Both the position numbers and the translations under genes were made by a program. The notes under the pieces are model-generated. The model was not told where the DNA came from. It made no database searches and was given only the letters and a program-made list of their open reading frames with translations. From contig NZ_FTOI01000010.1 in assembly GCF_900156725.1 (NCBI RefSeq), forward strand, positions 1-64,000: a stretch of DNA of 64,000 nt. Direction: 5' to 3'. Positions 44,227 through 51,484 of this stretch are shown piece after piece. Each line of letters begins with the position of its first letter. The first letter of the stretch is position 1. The DNA comes from Kaistella chaponensis (lineage in GTDB: Bacteria > Bacteroidota > Bacteroidia > Flavobacteriales > Weeksellaceae).

Positions 44227-44520
44227 TTAAAATAACGTAAGCTGTTCCCCTTGTATCTTATTATGGTAGTCGATAAAATCTTGACGTTTAATAGGAGTAA
44301 GATCTACTTCATTTTCCGAATAAATAACATCACAAAGATTTTGTTCTTTTCCTTCAATTTGGAGTATTTTGCATCGGTAATCAAACCTTCCTCGAAATCG
44401 TTCAATAGAATAAATAATCAATGGGGTTTTTGTTTTTTTATGGTAGCCCAGATAACCACGCTGTAAAGCCATATAATTTTTCAAGTCTTGTCCCACCGCT
44501 TTATATATTGTACAATCCAT
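44227..44520 (-). CDS. Hypothetical protein, 97 aa
   Basis: An unrecognised small protein starting MDCTIYKAVGQDLKNYMAL, with KTPLIIYSIERFRGRFDYR in the middle and ending GEQLTLF. Positive charges in RFRGRFDYRCK could bind nucleic acid, but this is speculation. Its leader contains TTAGTTATTTAT at about 44535, as do neighbouring genes. Confidence 0.45.
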   Translation of the reverse strand: MDCTIYKAVGQDLKNYMALQRGYLGYHKKTKTPLIIYSIERFRGRFDYRCKILQIEGKEQNLCDVIYSENEVDLTPIKRQDFIDYHNKIQGEQLTLF

Positions 44521-44587
44521 ATTTAATTATTTGTTTAGTTATTTATATATTTATGTGTTTATTGATTACGTTATTTAATTAATAGTA

Positions 44588-44875
44588 TTAACGCTCATTG
44601 GGAAAATATAATGTTGTATTCTCCAACCAAACTGTAAGTTCAAAGATTTTGATTGAAGCCGACTGAAAGTAATGCAATAAAATTGTATTCAGATTTCCAT
44701 CTTGACGTTCCATCGAAAATGTAATTTCATCAATCTTTGTAATTTTCCAAACTTGAAATTCTTCATTGAAGACTTGCTGGTTATTTTGTAGTTTTATGAT
44801 TTGGTTAACAATTGTAAATGCGTTTTTTGCTTGTAAGTAATGATTTAGGGTAGTGGTGACAAAAAGATTTTTCAT
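44588..44875 (-). CDS. Hypothetical protein, 95 aa
   Basis: An unrecognised small protein (MKNLFVTTTLNHYLQAKNAF start) with VFNEEFQVWKITKIDEITFS and a hydrophobic C-terminal part SIKIFELTVWLENTTLYF. No signal peptide. It is the first leftward gene after the gene-free region and shares the AT-rich leader type of its neighbours. Confidence 0.45.
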   Translation of the reverse strand: MKNLFVTTTLNHYLQAKNAFTIVNQIIKLQNNQQVFNEEFQVWKITKIDEITFSMERQDGNLNTILLHYFQSASIKIFELTVWLENTTLYFPNER

Positions 44876-46074
44876 GACGATAATTATTTAGTTAATTAGT
44901 GCTTTCGTTATTAATCCATTTATTTAATTCGTTATTTATTTGCTAATGAAGATGTTTTTTCTTTTATCATACCTATCTACCATGGATTAAGGAAATTTGA
45001 GGTTTTTAAAAAATATAAATGAACGATGCGCTTTTATCTTTATTCGTATAATGGCGGTGTCTTTTTCTTTGCTTAATGATTAAAAAAATGCGAACAATTT
45101 CTAGAACTGAAACGACGTGGCAGCCCGAAATGAATTTGCCTGGAAGGGTAGGTGGGTTCGTCAATATTTAAATTAATCGAAGAGCAAATATTGATGGATT
45201 CCGAAATTCATTTTTTAGGAATACTTCCATTTTTAATTTTGCATACAGAAAAACACCAGAAATAGGAGGAGGGAAAAAGCAGTTTAATGATTCCCAATAC
45301 ATGGGGAATTATTGTAACGGATCTTCGATCAGGGTCAAATAGAAAATTGTTCCTCAATGAATAATACCTTTCGAAAATATACTTTTAAAGCGGTGGACAG
45401 AAATGGAAAAGACAGCGGTATGACAGCATACCAGAGCTAAAATTCAAAAAACAAATATTGCTGTGCTGACATACGGCTGTGCGCGATGACGCTTCGAGGG
45501 CGTAAGGGCATGCTCAGCGTATAGACGGCAACCCTTCGACAGGCTCAGGGACCGATGCCGGCTATGGGCTGGAGGAACATTGGAAAGCGTTGGCAGGAGT
45601 CTTACGATAAACAATTACTAAAGGTGATGGAAAAACAGCGGTATGGAGGGCAATGAAAAAAAATGCGTGATGGTGCTGCCAGCGGGGAAAGGGAAAGCGA
45701 TGGCATGCGCATTTTTTTGTTGCCCGGAATACTGCTGTGCGCAGTGCCGAAGTGCATAAGCTGCCACTAGACTTTCCGCTGAAAAAAGCAGATTATGGAC
45801 TGCAGGCGCTTTGGGGTTTTGGAACCGTACTTTCCGGGTAGCGCGGTGGATTGGGGAAATAAACTTCTAAATTATAACTGACCTGGCGGCTGGAAGGCGG
45901 TGGCTTGTGCGGGCTTCGCCCGACCAAAAGGAAAGCATTTAGCATAATTTCCAATTATAGGCACTATGGTGCTGGGATGCCCGTAATGTAGCGCAGCGAA
46001 ATGGAGGGCAACTTTGTAGCCGTTGGCACGTGCGTATAATTGTCATTATGTTACTTGCTGCGGCAGAGCGGGGA
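44876..46074. other. Gene-free 1.2-kb region with hairpins, GC-richer than its surroundings
   Basis: No protein gene or known RNA is recognisable. Seen: nested inverted repeats AATGAATTT/AAATTCATT (45129-45137, 45204-45212) around TCAATATTT/AAATATTGA (45161-45169, 45186-45194); CCCTTCGACAGGCTCAGGG (45532-45550), a motif I know as recurring in many bacterial genomes; AAAAAATGCG/CGCATTTTTT (45658-45667, 45708-45717); CGGGC-TTC-GCCCG (45910-45922); and two small hairpins with ATAATT stems (45944-45958, 46036-46049). From about 45420 onward composition is clearly more G-rich than the flanking plasmid genes. It could be a recombination or regulatory spacer between modules. Confidence 0.6.
45658..45717. 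terminator. Possible bidirectional terminator in the gene-free region
   Basis: AAAAAATGCG and CGCATTTTTT form the ends of a 60-nt hairpin with T runs in both directions. It could end leftward transcripts leaving the defence region. Confidence 0.4.
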
Positions 46075-47772
46075 TTAAGAATTTGTATTATTATTTACCA
46101 AGTATTCAAATCGTGCTACAAAATTTTTCGGATCAAAATAATCTTTTGAAATCCTTCCTGTGAATGGTGAAAGTTGCTTTGAAAGTTGCTTGATAATATT
46201 AACTTGAAATTTCTGCAATGTATCTCCGTATCCTTTTGCTTTTTTATCCATTTTTGCGACATGTTCATCTAAAAGATTCCTGAAATTACCGTCTTTCCTT
46301 TTTAGATACTGTTCTAAGAATATTAATGTATCGATATCTAAAACACAAAGATTTTTCACCTTTAATTTACTCCCACCTTGATCAAGGTTTTCACGAAACC
46401 ATTTATTAAGGATATAATTTATTCCCGGAATTTCTAAAAGACGGTCAGACAGCAATAGAATAGGGTAGACATTATTATTTTTTTCTAGATTGATTTTATC
46501 ATCGAAGGGAAAATTATCTGCCGCGATTGCCTTAATATGATTAATCAGTTGACCTATACCTACTGCGCGATGGTCTGCTGGATCAAACAGAAACTTTTTC
46601 TTTAATACCCCAAGTATTAATTCAATATTACCGGATACTTTAGTTTCTTTTCTTATCAACACGTCTTTGTACTCAAAAAGAAATATGTTCTTGTCATAAC
46701 GAACATAATAATCAGGTTTACTTTCTTCACCTACATTAGTATTAGCCTTAATAAAATACTTCTTATAAAATATATTATCCAGCAAATTTTTCATCAAAAA
46801 CTCCTCTGAAAATTCTTTATTAAACCAGCTAAAAAATCTTCCATCGGAATCCTTGTAATTGTTCTGTCTGTTATAACTTTCTTTTAAACTGAATTTTAGA
46901 CTCTTTGTAAACTTATCAAGTACAAAAAAGGGATCAATTATAGCGTATGTAAAGTCGTCAATTTTGTATAAAGGGTGATTCCGTAACCGTAAAAAATCGG
47001 CTTCAGTAATAATTTCATCACCACAAAGTGAATCAAGGAATTTAGCTGCCTCTTCGTCTTCAACTTTATATTTATACGAATTATTTTCTCTAAAACGCAA
47101 GATCTGAACTATTAAATAATCAACCTGTTTCTGTAATGCTGCACTATTATCCTGCTTGAAATAGATACAAAAATCATCCAGCAAGTACCTCAGTTCTTCT
47201 TTTGAAGATAAGAAAGCAATTAAACTTTGAAACCGGTAAGATGTGGCAAAGGCCAACTTTAACAACTCAAAACTAACATCTTCATAAAGGCCCAGATCAG
47301 CAGAAGAAAATTTCAGGGCGACAAAAACTTCTGCAATTTTTTCAATATTATCTTCGGTTGTGTCAAGAGTTAGATTGACATTCCTGTTAATATTGCCGTT
47401 GATAATAAGGATTGCTTTAAATAAATTCAGCTCTTCAGAATCCCGATCTTCAGGATTTTGATTATTTTCAATTAATTCAATCTTATTGACCAGGATCGTT
47501 TCGGCTAATTGCAAAGAACCTTCCCTCGATACTAATTTTACATTGCCTTCTATTTTATTTCCAAAGAGGTACTGAGCAATTCGTCTATTTATATCAAGCT
47601 GAATAGCAGGGTTCGAAAAAAAATTATGATAATCAGGAAGATTTGGAGTAGTTAGGAAACCTATTATTTCTTCGTTCGTTTTCTTTGACAACTTTTTCAG
47701 GTAAAAAATTACCTCCTCCTTCTTTTCGTTACCAAATAAATGATCGAATTCTAATCTTAGTTCCACCCTCAC
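46075..47772 (-). CDS. Putative PD-(D/E)XK nuclease-like effector, 565 aa
   Basis: No family is recognised for the whole protein. Residues 1-340 are helical, charged and without signal or membrane segments. At 352-370, KPDYYVRYDKNIFLFEYKD fits a PD-(D/E)XK nuclease core with Asp354, Glu367 and Lys369. A C-terminal helical part follows, with AKMDKKAKGYGDTLQKFQ. It is 43 bp after the SecB-like gene and probably in the same transcript, so it may be the nucleic-acid-cutting arm of the toxin-antitoxin-chaperone locus. A non-defence role cannot be excluded. Confidence 0.55.
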   Translation of the reverse strand: MRVELRLEFDHLFGNEKKEEVIFYLKKLSKKTNEEIIGFLTTPNLPDYHNFFSNPAIQLDINRRIAQYLFGNKIEGNVKLVSREGSLQLAETILVNKIELIENNQNPEDRDSEELNLFKAILIINGNINRNVNLTLDTTEDNIEKIAEVFVALKFSSADLGLYEDVSFELLKLAFATSYRFQSLIAFLSSKEELRYLLDDFCIYFKQDNSAALQKQVDYLIVQILRFRENNSYKYKVEDEEAAKFLDSLCGDEIITEADFLRLRNHPLYKIDDFTYAIIDPFFVLDKFTKSLKFSLKESYNRQNNYKDSDGRFFSWFNKEFSEEFLMKNLLDNIFYKKYFIKANTNVGEESKPDYYVRYDKNIFLFEYKDVLIRKETKVSGNIELILGVLKKKFLFDPADHRAVGIGQLINHIKAIAADNFPFDDKINLEKNNNVYPILLLSDRLLEIPGINYILNKWFRENLDQGGSKLKVKNLCVLDIDTLIFLEQYLKRKDGNFRNLLDEHVAKMDKKAKGYGDTLQKFQVNIIKQLSKQLSPFTGRISKDYFDPKNFVARFEYLVNNNTNS

Positions 47773-47815
47773 CTTTTAGTAAAATTATAAATTACAGCTC
47801 ATCATAATCATTGAA

Positions 47816-48250
47816 CTAATCCAGTTGAAAATTCTCGTCCTCCGCTATCATCGAAGTAACATCTATGAGCGGTAAGACAAAGAGATTGAAAGGGGTATTT
47901 TCTGTTTTGCAATGTAATATGCCTCTGGAGGAACCCACCGATATCATTGCAATATGAGCCAAAAAACCTTTCGGAATAGTAAGGCCGTCATCGTTTTTAA
48001 AAGCTTCCCAGTCTTCCGGCATTACTTTAAACTTGTTTTCAGTTCTTAATTTCAATAGTAATTTTTGTTCGTCTGAAAAGAATTCAATAATTACATTACA
48101 CATGATTTCAGAGTTAGCATCAGAAATACCAAACTGTAACCCAGTAGTAAATTTGATCTTTTTAGGATTAATTCCTACTGAATCAATTATTGCAAACTCA
48201 GCTGTTTCAATTTCCAACAATTGAAATTTGACAGTTAATTTATTATCCAT
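47816..48250 (-). CDS. SecB-like chaperone of a toxin-antitoxin-chaperone (TAC) module
   Basis: The 144-aa product shows the SecB fold pattern: an N-terminal strand TVKFQLLEIETAEFAI, a long strand pair ending IMCNVIIEFFSDEQKLLLKL (beta), and the C-terminal block IPKGFLAHIAMISVGSSRGI then NLFVLPLIDVTSM, matching the SecB region that ends in a conserved Pro. Known TAC chaperones stabilise their antitoxin so that toxin is held inactive. The start overlaps the antitoxin stop by 1 bp. A housekeeping secretion role is unlikely in this context. Confidence 0.7.
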   Translation of the reverse strand: MDNKLTVKFQLLEIETAEFAIIDSVGINPKKIKFTTGLQFGISDANSEIMCNVIIEFFSDEQKLLLKLRTENKFKVMPEDWEAFKNDDGLTIPKGFLAHIAMISVGSSRGILHCKTENTPFNLFVLPLIDVTSMIAEDENFQLD

Positions 48251-48714
48251 TATTGACTTAATGCTGGTTGATAGGTTTCATACTGTTTATCGTTACCAAA
48301 TAATGAAACGAGTTTTCCCATTTTTACATCGACTTCTTTTTCAGAAGAATTGACAGGATTTGCCGGACTTACAATTTCTCCTTTACCAGAATATGGTTTG
48401 GACATCAATACTAATGTTGGTTGATAACCTGAAAGAATTGGCATATTCAAAATTCTTTGAATAGCAATAATATTATCCCAACTAAATTTTTCTTTTCCTT
48501 TTAGAAGCTTATTTACATATTGTGCTGAAACACCAAGTTCTTTCGCCAAGTCTTTCTGCTTCATACCCAGTTTATCCAAACGCATCAAGATTCGCAATGC
48601 TAAATTTTGAGACTCCTGCAGCCATTCACGATTTTTGATTCTTTCTCTCGCTTCTGTTACAGCGACAGATTCTCTGTTCGCGAGTTTGCTTAAGTATTTT
48701 TCTTTGCTTGTCAT
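48250..48714 (-). CDS. HTH antitoxin (HigA-like) with C-terminal extension
   Basis: The 154-aa product has an XRE-type helix-turn-helix at about 40-95 (LGMKQKDLAKELGVSAQYVN), then an unusual tail of about 55 residues, GKGEIVSPANPVNSSEKEVD and LVSLFGNDKQYETYQPALSQ. In TAC systems such a tail is the chaperone-addiction region that needs SecB-like help to fold; its presence beside a SecB-like gene supports that reading. It lies 3 bp from the toxin gene and overlaps the chaperone gene by 1 bp. Confidence 0.7.
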   Translation of the reverse strand: MTSKEKYLSKLANRESVAVTEARERIKNREWLQESQNLALRILMRLDKLGMKQKDLAKELGVSAQYVNKLLKGKEKFSWDNIIAIQRILNMPILSGYQPTLVLMSKPYSGKGEIVSPANPVNSSEKEVDVKMGKLVSLFGNDKQYETYQPALSQ

Positions 48715-48717
48715 TTT

Positions 48718-49251
48718 TTAGTCTTGTTCTGATAGGTAATCAAAGAATGTTTCTTCGTCGGTTATTGAATTGTCCCTTAAAAAGTCCTGCAGTGCATTTA
48801 TTTTTAGTAACTGTTTATCTGTTAACGGATGATCTCTCATTTCATGTGTAACTTTAATTGCACTACCCGCTATTATGATCACTGATTCTAATTGTATGCC
48901 ATAAAAACGAAGGATTTGTTGTTTAGATTTTCTTTTAGGAAGGATTTCATACAAGTCCTTTCCTTTGGATAATATCTCGAAGTGTTCTGAAATATTACCA
49001 TCATCGGCTGCAGTAACCAGTTTATTGTCGAAAACATTTGCATTCCTGATAATGAAAGAGGAAAACCCAAGGAGGTCTTTTTGAGGAAAGAAATCATTAT
49101 TCCTGATAAAGCCATCATAATATTTTTCATGAAACTCTTTTAAATACTCGGTATCCAGCCAGTTGTTCATTGCTAAATTATATTCATCATTTGGTTTACC
49201 ATCAAACCAAAATGCGAATAAGTAGGGTGCAAATATATCAACTATTTTCAT
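48718..49251 (-). CDS. RelE/HigB-like toxin of the TAC module
   Basis: The 177-aa product (ATG 49251) has an N-terminal extension of about 90 residues (FAPYLFAFWFDGKPNDEYNL and onward) and a C-terminal RelE/HigB-like core: KDLYEILPKRKSKQQILRFY then VIIIAGSAIKVTHEMRDHPL. HigB-type toxins cleave mRNA on the ribosome. It is longer than usual HigB (about 90-110 aa), so target and activation may differ. Order toxin, antitoxin, chaperone matches known TAC operons. A TTG at 49260 is a less likely start. Confidence 0.6.
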   Translation of the reverse strand: MKIVDIFAPYLFAFWFDGKPNDEYNLAMNNWLDTEYLKEFHEKYYDGFIRNNDFFPQKDLLGFSSFIIRNANVFDNKLVTAADDGNISEHFEILSKGKDLYEILPKRKSKQQILRFYGIQLESVIIIAGSAIKVTHEMRDHPLTDKQLLKINALQDFLRDNSITDEETFFDYLSEQD

Positions 49252-49261
49252 AATAATCAAC

Positions 49262-49381
49262 CTATAGGTTTATTTTAACATTATTTATCACTATTTTTTT
49301 AAATATGGCTAAATCCATTGTAGCTTTAACTGCCGCTTCCGTCTTCAACATCTTGCTGTTGATCGCTACATTTAGAACCAT
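49262..49381 (-). CDS. Possible small ORF, 39 aa, between helicase and toxin genes
   Basis: The minus strand reads MVLNVAINSKMLKTEAAVKA then TMDLAIFKKIVINNVKINL. It begins 9 bp after the UvrD-type helicase stop and ends about 10 bp before the toxin ATG, filling the 139-bp gap. It is Lys/Ile/Val-rich and amphipathic. No family is known; it could be a chance frame in a leader. Confidence 0.3.
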   Translation of the reverse strand: MVLNVAINSKMLKTEAAVKATMDLAIFKKIVINNVKINL

Positions 49382-49390
49382 AGAAAACCA

Positions 49391-51484
49391 CTATGCATTA
49401 TCCAATACTGATGTTTTAACCAATGAGCTCCTGGTACCTACGCCACTGATCATTACCCTTTGAACAGCGCGGCTGCAAGCCACATAGAATAATGCTTTTT
49501 CTGTTTTGATGATCTGTTCCTGTTCCGGTTCTGGTAGATTAGCGAAACCGGCAGGTTTTAAAGGCAGTGTGCGTTCATTTACATCAACCAAATAAACCTG
49601 TTTAAATTCCAATCCTTTCAGACCATGAAATGTAGTGAGTCTGACCCCTTCATTTTTACTGTTTAACAGGTGTTTATCTACATAAGGGATGTTGTTTTTA
49701 TGAAGGTGGTTTCTGAAATCATTTACTGAATCTCTTGTTCTTGCTGCAATGACAATATCGTTATAGTGGAAACCATTTAGGATGATGGTTTTCAGATCCT
49801 CCAGTATCTCCGTTAATTCATCGTCTTTCGATTTATAGGTTCTGTATTCAGGTTGAGAGCCATGAAATAAAGATAAGTACCCTTTTTTGCTTTCAGTTTC
49901 CCCATCGAAATTGTCATAATCTTCATCATTGACTATTGATAAAGCTAAATTTTTTATTTCTTCGGTAGTTCTATAATTGATCCGCAGCCTCGTGCTTCTG
50001 TTCCCTCTAATATTTATGCCGGCCTTGGAAAAGTTTATTTTTTTATTGTAAATATTCTGCAGAGGATCGCCAACAAGGAATAAATCATTTGCCGATTCTT
50101 TACATAACGACCGTATAAAATTTAATTCGACATTTGAAAAATCCTGCAATTCATCAACAATTACATGTGAGTAGGGATAAATTTCGTGTTCCTTTAGATA
50201 TGAACTCACCAAGTTATAAATCTCCTCTTTATAAAACAGATGACTTCCCTGCTTGTTTTTAAGGAAGGATTCGATCACTGCCCATGCATCGACCCGTTGC
50301 TTCTTCGTGATTGGCTTTCCTCTACCGACTCTACTTGCTTTCAGATATTCTGCCTGATTTTTAATATTCTGGGGAAGCACTACCTGTTCAAATTCCGATT
50401 GAAGGAAATCAGCATCAAAGGGAGATAACAGTTCTTCCAGCGTCTGTTCCCAGACTTCCTGGGGTTTCTTAACGGCACCCAGACCAAAAACTTTATCTGA
50501 AGATAAGATCAGTTTATATTCTTTGGCTAAACCAAACGCTAAAGCATCGATATTATTAATTTCAAAAGCTGCCGGTACGATATGTAAATCGGTCGCTAAT
50601 GCCTTTAAATTTTCACTCAGTTCTTTGGTAAAGGTTGTGAAAAGAATAGGCTTATCCAGGTTTTTATTTTGGGATAAAAACTTCAGACGGTGTAGGGCAG
50701 CAACTGTTTTGCCGGTACCTGCACCTCCAGAAAGCTTAATGGATCCTTTGAAGTCACCATGCACAAAAGTTGACTGAGAGGGATGCAAATAGTATTTCCA
50801 TTTCTGCAACGATCCCTGCAATGCTTCATTTAAAATTTCATCGTCTGTTAATTCAATGAAAGAGCGTGAGTTATTTTTACTTGCAATAGCTTCCTTATTA
50901 TTAAGGCCTTCCTGAATTTCCGTTATCAGCTGGTCAATATTTGCCCCATCCAATAAGTAAAATAAATTCTCAAAAACATCTACCGGCAAATATTCTTCTA
51001 ATTTTTCCAAACCAGCAAGATCAGTAATTTTTAAGACGGAAGGAATTAAGATTTCAGGAACTCCGATTTTAAACATCTGCTCTGCATCATAACTATTCAT
51101 AAACAGATCAGCGGCGATATCAATGCCTGAATCTGCCGTAGGAGCTACGTTTTCATCGATGCTGAAAACCTGGTAGGCCTGTGTCTGATCATTCCAATCA
51201 ATTATTTTGTTCTTCGCCCAATCCATTGCTTCATCATGATTATCTACCCAGATCAAAAGATACAACTCACCGGGAGTTACTTCCTTTATGATTGCGCGAT
51301 ACTTCTGATCTATCCTCGCCGTTTTCAAGGACTGGTCTTTAAAAGTTTTTATCGCTTCCAGATTAATGGCTGCACTTTTTGAATTATCTCTAAACTTGCT
51401 GATAAACTCAGTAACCTTGCCTTGGGTACCCTTATTTAATTTCAGTAATGCGTCCCAGAACTTATCGTATATAAAGAGTTTCAT
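49391..51484 (-). CDS. UvrD-type superfamily 1 helicase with RelE/ParE-like N-terminal domain
   Basis: The 697-aa protein starts with a toxin-like domain (about 1-95: MKLFIYDKFWDALLKLNKG, RIDQKYRAIIKEVTPGELYL, WVDNHDEAMDWA) and continues with a UvrD-type helicase: LSGGAGTGKT at about 251-260, VIVDELQDFSN (Walker B), LRINYRTTEEI, TTFHGLKGLEFKQVYLVDV and FYVACSRAVQR. It overlaps the 2093-aa helicase gene's stop by 4 bp (ATGA), so the two are coupled. Helicases with such N-termini occur in phage-defence clusters. DNA repair alone is less likely. Confidence 0.85.
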   Translation of the reverse strand: MKLFIYDKFWDALLKLNKGTQGKVTEFISKFRDNSKSAAINLEAIKTFKDQSLKTARIDQKYRAIIKEVTPGELYLLIWVDNHDEAMDWAKNKIIDWNDQTQAYQVFSIDENVAPTADSGIDIAADLFMNSYDAEQMFKIGVPEILIPSVLKITDLAGLEKLEEYLPVDVFENLFYLLDGANIDQLITEIQEGLNNKEAIASKNNSRSFIELTDDEILNEALQGSLQKWKYYLHPSQSTFVHGDFKGSIKLSGGAGTGKTVAALHRLKFLSQNKNLDKPILFTTFTKELSENLKALATDLHIVPAAFEINNIDALAFGLAKEYKLILSSDKVFGLGAVKKPQEVWEQTLEELLSPFDADFLQSEFEQVVLPQNIKNQAEYLKASRVGRGKPITKKQRVDAWAVIESFLKNKQGSHLFYKEEIYNLVSSYLKEHEIYPYSHVIVDELQDFSNVELNFIRSLCKESANDLFLVGDPLQNIYNKKINFSKAGINIRGNRSTRLRINYRTTEEIKNLALSIVNDEDYDNFDGETESKKGYLSLFHGSQPEYRTYKSKDDELTEILEDLKTIILNGFHYNDIVIAARTRDSVNDFRNHLHKNNIPYVDKHLLNSKNEGVRLTTFHGLKGLEFKQVYLVDVNERTLPLKPAGFANLPEPEQEQIIKTEKALFYVACSRAVQRVMISGVGTRSSLVKTSVLDNA

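Noticed and set aside
44876-46074. Integron attC sites or a cassette array
   Set aside because: The ATAATT hairpins and inverted repeats do not show the conserved RYYYAAC/GTTRRRY ends, and no integron integrase is present in the window.
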